This document shows positions 17,036 through 24,302 of a stretch of 64,000 bases of DNA, in pieces. Origin of the DNA: Aldehydirespirator sp965220485 (lineage in GTDB: Bacteria > Actinomycetota > Acidimicrobiia > Acidimicrobiales > Aldehydirespiratoraceae); contig OZ244832.1 in NCBI GenBank assembly GCA_965220485.1, positions 434,001 through 498,000 of the forward strand. Direction: 5' to 3'. Under the pieces are notes generated by a model. That model worked only from the letters and a program-made list of their open reading frames with translations, was not told the DNA's origin and made no database searches. Made by a program: the position numbers and the translations under genes. How positions within the stretch are numbered: position 1 is the stretch's first letter; every line of letters starts with the position of its first letter.

Positions 17036-17083
17036 ATGGCAGGCGCCGCCATTGAGGTTCGTGCGGCAGGCGGATCGGTGTGA
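17036..17083 (+). CDS. Short upstream ORF (15 codons) coupled to the carboxyltransferase gene
   Basis: ATG at 17036 begins MAGAAIEVRAAGGSV. Its TGA at 17081-17083 overlaps the GTG start (17080-17082) of the next gene. A -10-like TACCGT (17023-17028) ends 7 bp before the ATG, which would make this the leaderless first cistron, with re-initiation feeding the downstream gene. It could instead be a chance short frame; only its geometry supports it. Confidence 0.4.
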   Translation: MAGAAIEVRAAGGSV

Positions 17084-18576
17084 GCGACGTTTCCGGCTGG
17101 GATGCCACGCTCGCCGATTTCGAACTCCGCAGACAGCAGGCGCAGGCCATGGGGGGCGCGGAGAAGCTGGCCCAGCGCCGGGCCGAGGGGCGTCTCGACG
17201 CCCGGGGTCGCATCGACGGGCTGCTCGACGCAGGCTCGTTCACCGAGATCGGCACGTTGGCCGGCCCCGTCCCCGCCGACGCACTGGTGGCTGGCGTGGG
17301 GACCATCGACGGGCGTCCCGTGGCGGTGGGCGCGGAGGACTTCACCACCATGGGGGGCTCGATCGGCCCGGCCGCCACCCGCAAGCGATGGCGCATCGCC
17401 GACATCTCCGGCCGCGAGCGCGTCCCGTTGGTGATGCTGCTGGAGGGAGCGGGACACCGGCCGCCCATGCCGGGCGATCCCGGTGGGGGCGGGCCCAACG
17501 ACCTGCAGGCCCAGGCGGCCCTGTCGGGGATCGTGCCCATGGTGTGCGGAGTGATGGGGCCTTCGGCGGGCCACGGCGCCATCACCGCCCTGCTGTGCGA
17601 CTTCTCGATCATGACAGGTGACGCGGCCATCTTCACGGCCGGTCCTCCGGTGGTGGAGGCGTCGCTGGGGGAGCGGGTCGGCAAGGACGAGCTCGGCGGG
17701 CCCGCTGTCGCCGTCGGCGCGGGGACCATTCACAACACCGCCGTCGACGATGAGGACCTGCTGGCCCAGATCCGCTCGTACCTGTCGTACTTTGGATCCT
17801 CGGCGTGGGAGCGGCCCCCAGTGGTCGACAGCGGCGACACCGGCCGCCGTCGCATCGATCGCATCGGTGACCTGGTGCCCCGCGACGGCAGGCGGGCCTA
17901 CGACATGGCTGTGGTGGTGGGTGAGGTGGTGGACCTCGGTGAGACCCTGGAGGTCCAGGGCGGTTTCGGCCGGTCGATCATCTGCGCTCTGGCCCGCGTG
18001 AGCGGAGAGCCGGTGGGGATTGTGGCCAACCAGCCCGTCGAGTTGGCCGGCTCGATCGATGTGGCCGCGGCCGACAAGGCCGCCCACTTCATCTCGGTGT
18101 GTGACAGCTTCCATGTGCCGCTGGTGTTCCTCGCCGACAATCCCGGCGTGCTGGCCGGCACCGCATCTGAGCGGGCCGGGGTTCTGCGAGCGTCGGCTCG
18201 CATGTACGCCGCGCAGACCCGGGCCACCACCGTCAAGATCCACGTCACGCTGCGCAAGGCCTTCGGCTTCGGCAGCTGCGTGATGGCCATGAACCCCCAC
18301 GACTCCCAGACCCTCAGCTTCGCCTATCCGGGCGCCACGGTGGGAGCCATGGGAGCCGCGGGGGCGGGCCGGGCCGTCGGCGCCGACGAGCGCGCCGAGC
18401 GGGACCTGCATCGGGCCGAGGAGGAGTCGGCCTACCGCTCCGCGTCGGCGCTGAGCTTCGACGAGGTGATCGACCCCGGCGACACCCGCAACGCCATCCT
18501 CGCGGCCCTCGAAGTGTCGGCCCGGCGCCGCAGCCAGGCCTGCCAGCCCAAGGCCCGCCCCGGTATCACCCCGTAG
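17080..18576 (+). CDS. Acyl-CoA carboxylase carboxyltransferase subunit (propionyl/acetyl-CoA carboxylase beta type)
   Basis: This 498-residue protein transfers the carboxyl group from carboxybiotin to an acyl-CoA. The N-terminal domain shows ARGRIDGLLDAGSFTEIG, PVAVGAEDFTTMGGSIGP and HGAITALLCDFSIMTGDAAI followed by FTAGPPVVEASLGE, the oxyanion and CoA-binding regions. The C-terminal half shows SIDVAAADKAAHFISVCDSF, PLVFLADNPGVLAG and KAFGFGSCVMAMNPHD, then FAYPGATVGAMGAAGAGRAV. Length and motif order are typical of PccB/AccD5-type subunits. No biotinylated alpha subunit is in the window. The start GTG overlaps a 15-codon upstream frame. Confidence 0.93.
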   Translation: MSDVSGWDATLADFELRRQQAQAMGGAEKLAQRRAEGRLDARGRIDGLLDAGSFTEIGTLAGPVPADALVAGVGTIDGRPVAVGAEDFTTMGGSIGPAATRKRWRIADISGRERVPLVMLLEGAGHRPPMPGDPGGGGPNDLQAQAALSGIVPMVCGVMGPSAGHGAITALLCDFSIMTGDAAIFTAGPPVVEASLGERVGKDELGGPAVAVGAGTIHNTAVDDEDLLAQIRSYLSYFGSSAWERPPVVDSGDTGRRRIDRIGDLVPRDGRRAYDMAVVVGEVVDLGETLEVQGGFGRSIICALARVSGEPVGIVANQPVELAGSIDVAAADKAAHFISVCDSFHVPLVFLADNPGVLAGTASERAGVLRASARMYAAQTRATTVKIHVTLRKAFGFGSCVMAMNPHDSQTLSFAYPGATVGAMGAAGAGRAVGADERAERDLHRAEEESAYRSASALSFDEVIDPGDTRNAILAALEVSARRRSQACQPKARPGITP

Positions 18577-18584
18577 GCCCGGTC

Positions 18585-18708
18585 TGTGTAGCCGTTCCGG
18601 CCGGCGGGTCGCGTCCCCGTGCCACCCCCTAGCCTGTGTAGCCGTTCCGGTCGGCGGGTCGCGTCCCCGTGCCACCCCCGGGCCTGTGTAGCCGTTCCGG
18701 CCGGCGGG
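18585..18708. repeat. Tandem 50-bp direct repeat, 2.5 copies, between two convergent genes
   Basis: TGTGTAGCCGTTCCGG recurs at 18585, 18635 and 18685, exactly 50 bp apart, followed each time by CGGCGGG; the first two copies continue through GTCGCGTCCCCGTGCCACC. The third copy runs into the stop codon of serC. It fills the whole gap between the carboxyltransferase and serC stop codons. No poly-T tract is present, so a simple intrinsic terminator is not evident. Confidence 0.9.
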
Positions 18709-19854
18709 CTAGCTGATCAGACGCTCGACTATGTAGTCGATGCAGGCGGTTAGGGCCTCGATGTCTGATGGCTCCACCGCGGGGAACATGCCGATGCGAA
18801 GCTGGTTGCGGCCCAGCTTGCGATAGCCGTCGGTGTCGACGATGCCGTGGGCCCTCAGCGCCGCGCTGATCGCGTCGGCGTCCACCCGGTCGTCGAAGTC
18901 GATGGTGGCCACCACCCGGCTGCGGGCCGCGGTGTCGGACACGAAGGGTGTGGCGATGTCCGACGCCTCGGCCCAGCCGTAGAGGATGTCGGCGGAGCGG
19001 TCGCTGCGGCCCGCAGCCCACTCCAGGCCACCGTTGCCGTTGAGCCAGTCCACCTGCTGCACGGTGAGGAACACCGTGGCCAGCGCGGGAGTGTTGTAGG
19101 TCTGGTCCTTGCGAGAGTTGTCCAGCGCCAGCTTGAGATCCAAGGAGGCCGGGGTCCAGCGGCCCGAGGCCGCGAGGCGCTCGATCCTCTCGACGGCGCC
19201 GGGCGACATCAGGGTTATCCACAGCCCTCCGTCGCTCGACAGCGCCTTCTGCGGCGCGAAGTAGTAGGCGTCGGACGCGGCCGGGTCGAATCGCAGCCCG
19301 CCCGCAGCCGAGGTGGCGTCCACCAGCACCAGTGCATCGTCGTCGCCGTCGGGACGCCGGACGTCGACCATCACTCCGGTGGACGTCTCGTTGTGGGGAT
19401 AGCAGTAGGCGTCAACCCCGTCGACGGCTTCAAGCGGCGGGCAGGTGCCGAAGTCGCCGACCCGCACCGAGGGCTCGTCGAGATGGGGCGCAGCCGCGGT
19501 CACCGCCACGAACTTGGAGCTGAACTCGCCCAGCGACAGGTGGTGGCTGCGCCTCTCGACGAGCCCGAAGCTGGCCGCGTCCCAGAAGGCGGTTGCGCCG
19601 CCGTTGCCCAGCACAACCTCGTATCCCTCGGGGGCGCCCAGCAACTCGGCGATCCCGGCTCGCAGCTCGGCCACCACCCGGCGCACTCGGGCCTTGCGGT
19701 GGCTGGTGCCGAGATAGTCCACGGCCCGGTCGGCCAGAGCCTGAGCCGCCTCGGGACGGAACTTCGACGGCCCGCAGCCGAAGCGGCCGTCGGAGGGCAG
19801 CATCTCCGCCGGGATGGTGATGGAGTCGGGTCGGGCTGGCGCTTGTGTAGGCAT
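18709..19854 (-). CDS. serC: Phosphoserine aminotransferase (actinobacterial type)
   Basis: SerC converts 3-phosphohydroxypyruvate and glutamate to phosphoserine with PLP (serine biosynthesis). The 381-residue product starts at the ATG 19854 (MPTQAPARPD); an ATG 18 bp upstream is possible. Signature segments are SDGRFGCGPSKFRPEAAQAL, YEVVLGNGGATAFWDAASFG, LVDATSAAGGLRFDPAASDA and YYFAPQKALSSDGGLW, where the Lys should bind PLP. The first of these is typical of the mycobacterial form rather than the E. coli form, and the length matches the mycobacterial enzyme. It is divergent from an aspartate-type aminotransferase with about 95 bp between starts. No serA or serB is present. Confidence 0.92.
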   Translation of the reverse strand: MPTQAPARPDSITIPAEMLPSDGRFGCGPSKFRPEAAQALADRAVDYLGTSHRKARVRRVVAELRAGIAELLGAPEGYEVVLGNGGATAFWDAASFGLVERRSHHLSLGEFSSKFVAVTAAAPHLDEPSVRVGDFGTCPPLEAVDGVDAYCYPHNETSTGVMVDVRRPDGDDDALVLVDATSAAGGLRFDPAASDAYYFAPQKALSSDGGLWITLMSPGAVERIERLAASGRWTPASLDLKLALDNSRKDQTYNTPALATVFLTVQQVDWLNGNGGLEWAAGRSDRSADILYGWAEASDIATPFVSDTAARSRVVATIDFDDRVDADAISAALRAHGIVDTDGYRKLGRNQLRIGMFPAVEPSDIEALTACIDYIVERLIS

Positions 19855-19935
19855 CGCCGCGAAGTCTGGCATGGCTCGGGGGCCGATCCACCGACCCCGC
19901 CCGCTCGCCCCCATTTCGATGAAGGGCGGCGTGGG

Positions 19936-19941
19936 TACGCT
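19936..19941 (+). promoter_or_regulatory. Candidate -10 box for leaderless aminotransferase transcript
   Basis: TACGCT ends 7 bp before the ATG at 19949. No Shine-Dalgarno sequence is visible between them. Confidence 0.5.
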
Positions 19942-19948
19942 CGCCGCC

Positions 19949-21151
19949 ATGACCAGTGAACGGATCTCGCGACGGGTCGGTGCCATCGCCCCCTCAGCCA
20001 CGCTGGCGGTGACGGCCAAGGCCAGAGCGCTACGGGCCGCGGGGGAGCGGGTGATCAGCTTCGGGGCCGGCGAGCCCGACTTCCCCACGCCTGAGCACAT
20101 CGTGGAGGCGGCCGCGGCCGCGTGCCGCGACACCCAGCACCACAAGTACACGCCGGTGGGCGGGCTCGAGGTGCTGCGCGAGGCGGTGGCGGCCAAGACC
20201 CGGCGCGACTCGGGCCTCGAGGTCGACCCGGCCGACGTGCTCATCACCAACGGCGGCAAGCACGCCGTGTACAACGCCATCGCCGCGGTGGTCGACGCAG
20301 GCGACGAAGTGCTGCTGCCCACGCCGTACTGGACGACCTACCCCGAGCCGATCGCCCTGTCCGGCGGCACGACCGTGCCGGTGCTGGCCACCGCCGCGAC
20401 CGGTTTCCGGGTGAGCGTCGACCAGCTGGAGGCGGCTCGCACGCCCCGGACCAAGGCGCTGATCTTCGTGTCGCCGTCCAACCCGACCGGCGCCGTCTAC
20501 CCCCGCTCGGAGATCGAGCAGATCGGCCGCTGGGCCGCCGAGAACGGCATCTGGGTGCTGACCGACGAGATCTACGAGCACCTCACCTACGGCGACGCCG
20601 AGCACCACTCCATTCCGGTAGTGGTGCCCGAACTGGCCGAGCGCTGCATCGTGCTCAACGGTGTGGCCAAGACGTACGCCATGACCGGCTGGCGGGTGGG
20701 CTGGATGATCGGGCCGTCCGACGCGGTGGCCGCGGCTCGCAACCTGCAGTCCCACTGCACGTCCAACGTGTGCAACGTGGCCCAGGCCGCGGCCCTGGCC
20801 GCAGTGTCGGGCCCGCTCGACGCGGTAGTGGAGATGCGCCGCCACTTCGACCGCCGGCGGTTGACCATGTACCGCCTGCTGAGCGGGATCGACGGGCTGG
20901 TGTGCCCCGAGCCCGAGGGTGCCTTCTACGCCTACCCCGATGCCAGCGCCCTGCTGAGCCGCGACTTCGGCGGCACCAGGCCGGCCACTACTCTGGAGCT
21001 GGCCGACCTGCTGCTGGAGAGGGCCAAGGTCGCGGTCGTCCCCGGTGAGGCCTTCGGCGCTGGCGGCGGCCTGCGGCTGTCGTTCGCCCTGGGCGACGAC
21101 GACCTGGGCGAGGGCGTCGGCCGGATGGTCGAGCTGCTGGGCGGAGGCTGA
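19949..21151 (+). CDS. aspC: Class I PLP aminotransferase, aspartate aminotransferase type (Ib subgroup)
   Basis: The product is 400 residues from the ATG at 19949 (MTSERISRRVGAIAPSATLA). The frame extends upstream without protein-like content. Motifs: AGEPDFPTPEHIVEAA (substrate/PLP entry), LITNGGKHAVYNAIAAVVDA, VSPSNPTGAVYPRSEI, LTDEIYEHLTYG and VLNGVAKTYAMTGWRVGWMI with the Schiff-base Lys, plus the C-terminal Arg region GGLRLSFALGDDDL. This subgroup interconverts aspartate/oxaloacetate with glutamate/2-oxoglutarate; some members also use prephenate. The next gene starts 82 bp downstream on the same strand. Confidence 0.9.
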   Translation: MTSERISRRVGAIAPSATLAVTAKARALRAAGERVISFGAGEPDFPTPEHIVEAAAAACRDTQHHKYTPVGGLEVLREAVAAKTRRDSGLEVDPADVLITNGGKHAVYNAIAAVVDAGDEVLLPTPYWTTYPEPIALSGGTTVPVLATAATGFRVSVDQLEAARTPRTKALIFVSPSNPTGAVYPRSEIEQIGRWAAENGIWVLTDEIYEHLTYGDAEHHSIPVVVPELAERCIVLNGVAKTYAMTGWRVGWMIGPSDAVAAARNLQSHCTSNVCNVAQAAALAAVSGPLDAVVEMRRHFDRRRLTMYRLLSGIDGLVCPEPEGAFYAYPDASALLSRDFGGTRPATTLELADLLLERAKVAVVPGEAFGAGGGLRLSFALGDDDLGEGVGRMVELLGGG

Positions 21152-21163
21152 TGTCGTCACGTC

Positions 21164-21211
21164 AAATTGGTGGGACTTCTGTGCCTCTGAGGGCGGATCC
21201 GTCACCAATTT
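21164..21211. promoter_or_regulatory. Inverted repeat upstream of the S9 peptidase gene
   Basis: AAATTGGTG (21164-21172) and CACCAATTT (21203-21211) are perfect 9-bp arms separated by 30 bp, in the gap between the aminotransferase and the peptidase. They could be an operator pair or a transcript stem. The AT content is low for the surroundings, but the arms are specific. Confidence 0.35.
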
Positions 21212-21233
21212 CGATCTGGTGGTGCGGGCCGCC

Positions 21234-23294
21234 GTGAGCAAACCGGAACCGGTGCGATATGGCGAGTGGCCGTCGCCGGTGACGGCGGCGTCACTGGTGC
21301 AGGGTGCCGCGGGGATCTCGGAAGTCATCGCCGACCCGGTGCGACCCTGGCTGCTGTGGTGGGCCGAGAGCCGTCCCGATGAGGGCGGTCGGACCGCGGT
21401 GATGCGCTGCGACCTGCGCGGCCGCGGGGCTGGGGAGGTCACCCCGGCGGGCGCCAACGTGCGAACCCGTGTGCACGAGTACGGGGGTGGGGCCTGGTGG
21501 CCCTTTGACGAGGTGCTCTACTACGTCGAGTTCGGGGACCAGCGGCTCTGGCGGCTCGACAGCCCGGGCGCCGGACCGGTTCCGCTCACCGCCGAGCCGC
21601 CCGAGCCGCGAGCGTGGCGATACGCCGACGGCCGGGTCACGCCCGACGGACGCTGGTGTGTGTGCGTGCGGGAGCGCCACGGCACCGGCGGCGAGCCGGC
21701 CAACGAGCTGGTGGCGGTGGCCGCTGACGGCTCGCAGCGGGTGGAGACACTGTGGTCGGGCGCCGATTTCGTGATGACGCCGCGGGTGTCGCCCGACGGC
21801 TTGATGCTGGCCTGGATCTCCTGGGACCATCCCAACATGCCGTGGGACGTCACCCGGCTGCACGTCCACGAACTCGGTGACGGCGAGCTCGGTTCCGAGG
21901 TGCTGATGCTGGGTCGCCGCGGTGACCGCAGCCTATGCGAGCCGGGCTGGGATCCCGGAACGGGCGGCTCGGATCCGAGGCTGCTGGTGTGCAGCGACCA
22001 CGACGACTGGTGGAGCCTGTACGAGGTGGACCTGGACAACGGGGAACTGCTGCCCGTGGTCGTCGGCGGGTTCGATGTGGCCACCCCGCCGTGGGTGTTC
22101 GGGATGCAGCGCTGGGCGGCCGCCGACGGCATGGTTGCCGCCGTTGCCGGACGGCCTGCGGGCGACGAGCTGGCAGTGTCTCAGCCGGCGGACGCCGAGC
22201 GCCGCCGGGTCGCGCCAGACGGATCGCGACCGGGCATGGATACGGCGGACGTCTGGAGCGTGGCCGTGGTCGACTCGTCGATGTCTTCGCTGACCATCGC
22301 CCGGGATGCTCCCGGCGGCGCTCCGCTCGTGGCTTACGCCGGAGCGGGCTACGCACACGAGACCGAGGTAGCGGCAGTGCGCATTGATGAGGACGGCCAC
22401 GCTGAACGCAGCTTGGTGCGTCCGGCCCGGGATCTGGGCCTCGACCCGGACCTGCTGGTCGAGCCCGAGGCCATCACCTTCCCGACCGGCCCCGACGACT
22501 CGGCCGCGGCCCACGCCCTGTACTACCGGCCCGCCAATCCGGCCTGTGCCGGCCCGCCGGGCGAGCGGCCGCCGCTGCTGGTCATGGCCCACGGTGGCCC
22601 GACCAGCGCAGCCCGCCGCCAGATCCAGCTGGGCATCGCCTACTGGACATCGAGGGGGATCGCGGTCGTCGATGTCGACTACCGGGGATCCACCGGCTAC
22701 GGGCGCCGCTACCGCCGAGCCCTGGACGGCGCTTGGGGCGCCGCCGATGTGGAGGACTGCGTGGCTGCAGCCTGCTTCCTGGCCGGCCGCGGCGACGTCG
22801 ACCCGCAGCGGCTGATGATCCGGGGCGGCAGCGCCGGCGGCTTCACTGTGCTGGCCGCGCTGGCCCTGCACGACACGTTCGCGGCCGGGGCCAGCCGCTA
22901 CGGCATCGCCGACCTGGAGGCGCTGGCCGCCGACACCCACAAGTTCGAGTCCCGCTACCTCGATCGCCTCGTCGGCCCCTACCCGGAGGCCAGGGACGTC
23001 TACCTCGCCCGCTCTCCGATCCACCACCTCGAAGGATTCGACGCTCCGATGATCGTGCTGCAGGGCGACGAGGACGAGATCGTGCCGCCCGCCCAGGCCG
23101 AGATGATCGTCGAGGCGCTTGAGGCCAAGGGCGTGCCGGTGGCCTATCTGCTCTTCGAGGGCGAGCAGCACGGCTTCCGCAGCGCGGACAACATCGTCGC
23201 CGCCCTGGAGGCCGAGTTGGCCTTCTTCGGCAGGATCCTCGGCTTCACCCCTGCCGACGACCTCCCCGACCTGCCGATCCGAGGACTTCGGTGA
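21234..23294 (+). CDS. S9-family serine peptidase (prolyl-oligopeptidase type)
   Basis: The product is 686 residues from the GTG at 21234 (VSKPEPVRYGEWPSPVTA); nearby in-frame GTGs at 21220 and 21223 are possible. The first 430 residues form a WD/beta-propeller-like domain (EYGGGAWWPFDEVLYYVEFG, TPRVSPDGLMLAWISWDHPN). The C-terminal alpha/beta hydrolase domain has the nucleophile elbow RGGSAGGFTVLAALAL (Ser of GGSAGG), the acid near QGDEDEIVPPAQAE, and His in FEGEQHGFRSADN, giving a complete Ser-Asp-His triad. No signal peptide is visible, so it is probably cytosolic and trims oligopeptides or hydrolyses acyl-peptides. Confidence 0.92.
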   Translation: MSKPEPVRYGEWPSPVTAASLVQGAAGISEVIADPVRPWLLWWAESRPDEGGRTAVMRCDLRGRGAGEVTPAGANVRTRVHEYGGGAWWPFDEVLYYVEFGDQRLWRLDSPGAGPVPLTAEPPEPRAWRYADGRVTPDGRWCVCVRERHGTGGEPANELVAVAADGSQRVETLWSGADFVMTPRVSPDGLMLAWISWDHPNMPWDVTRLHVHELGDGELGSEVLMLGRRGDRSLCEPGWDPGTGGSDPRLLVCSDHDDWWSLYEVDLDNGELLPVVVGGFDVATPPWVFGMQRWAAADGMVAAVAGRPAGDELAVSQPADAERRRVAPDGSRPGMDTADVWSVAVVDSSMSSLTIARDAPGGAPLVAYAGAGYAHETEVAAVRIDEDGHAERSLVRPARDLGLDPDLLVEPEAITFPTGPDDSAAAHALYYRPANPACAGPPGERPPLLVMAHGGPTSAARRQIQLGIAYWTSRGIAVVDVDYRGSTGYGRRYRRALDGAWGAADVEDCVAAACFLAGRGDVDPQRLMIRGGSAGGFTVLAALALHDTFAAGASRYGIADLEALAADTHKFESRYLDRLVGPYPEARDVYLARSPIHHLEGFDAPMIVLQGDEDEIVPPAQAEMIVEALEAKGVPVAYLLFEGEQHGFRSADNIVAALEAELAFFGRILGFTPADDLPDLPIRGLR

Positions 23295-23410
23295 CAGCCG
23301 CGGGCACGATCGAGGTCCAAGCCGCAATAACATCACCCTTGAGACGTTCGAGCGTTGAGTCTGGTTCCCGGCCGGGCACCTGTTGGCCCGGACCTACCCG
23401 GTGGCAGGGC

Positions 23411-23671
23411 TCAGTCGTCGTCTGCGTCGCCGGCAGAGTCCTCGCCGGCATGGTCGGCGGGAACCTCCGGCGAGTCGGCCTCGACGGCCTCGGACGGGTC
23501 GTCGACTGGCTGCCCGTTCTGGGCTGCGGTCTCGGCGATCGTGGGCCACGACGACTCGACGGCCTCGGACTTGCGCCTCTGGCGCATCACCAGCCTGCCC
23601 ACGCCGACCAGAGCGCCCGCGACGGCACCGAACTTCAGCAGGCGAACAGCTCGGGTCAGCAGGCGCGACAT
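23411..23671 (-). CDS. Small membrane protein with acidic tail
   Basis: The product is 86 residues from the ATG at 23671 (MSRLLTRAVRLLKFGAVAGA). One hydrophobic segment (about residues 12-28), ending in RLVMRQRRK, suggests an N-out or peripheral membrane anchor with positive-inside residues. The second half is acidic and probably disordered (DDPSEAVEADSPEVPADHAG, DSAGDADDD end). I recognise no family. It lies alone between the convergent S9 peptidase and the beta-propeller remnant. Coding is supported by composition and by its sensible topology; function is unknown. Confidence 0.6.
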   Translation of the reverse strand: MSRLLTRAVRLLKFGAVAGALVGVGRLVMRQRRKSEAVESSWPTIAETAAQNGQPVDDPSEAVEADSPEVPADHAGEDSAGDADDD

Positions 23672-23712
23672 AGCCACAGCCTAACGCCCGGCCAACCGGA
23701 CGCACGCGGAAG

Positions 23713-24300
23713 CTACAGATCCAGGGCGGCGAGCCGATCGAGAGTGTGAAGGTCGTTCACGTGCAGGCGCTTCCCCGACACTCGGTGATAGTCCGCGCAT
23801 TCACCGCCGCGGCAGCTGAGAGTCCACAGTTCGTTGCCGATGACGAAACTGCGTACGATCCTGCTCTGCTCAAACTCCGGCGAGCAGATCCACAGCGTCT
23901 CACCGGCGCTCAGGAGGCCGAGGCGGCTGGCAGCCTCGTTGTTGTGGGCTTCGGAATCACACTTGAAGCCGGCCACGCCCTCCTCGCCTGGCTCGCCGAT
24001 GGGATGCAAGTAGCTGGAGAAGCCCGGAATCTCCAGCTCACCTAAGATAATGGGGTTGGCCGGGTCCGAGAGGTCGATCGTGTAGAACGGGTCGGTCTGG
24101 CGGAAGGTGACCACATAGCCCGCGTCGCCGATGAACCGCACCGCCTGCACCTGTTCGCCCTTGCCGATGTGGTCGACCCTGCCGACCTCGACGAGACGGT
24201 CTCCGCCGGTGCGCAGCACTCTCACCTGGCTCCGCGAGCCATCGCCCCACGGGCTGCCGACCGTGGTGACGACACGCAGGTGGCCCTCGTGCTCGGAGAG
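23713..24300 (-). pseudogene. Truncated tandem copy of the adjacent beta-propeller lipoprotein gene
   Basis: This frame begins 2 bp after the stop codon of the gene at 24303-26600 and has no start codon at its 5' edge. Its first residues, LSEHEGHLRVVTTVGSPWGD, match LSEYNGHLRIVTTVGGPWGD inside the full gene. Homology continues through GEQVQAVRFIGDAGYVVTFR and FSSYLHPIG, then jumps to the C-terminal part (GEEGVAGFKCDSEA, LHVNDLHTLDRLAALDL). The middle of the domain, roughly 110 residues, is deleted. It is therefore a partial tandem duplication with 5' truncation and an internal deletion. The remaining frame is still open, and an internal GTG at 24225 could start a 170-residue protein. Confidence 0.85.
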
Positions 24301-24302
24301 CG

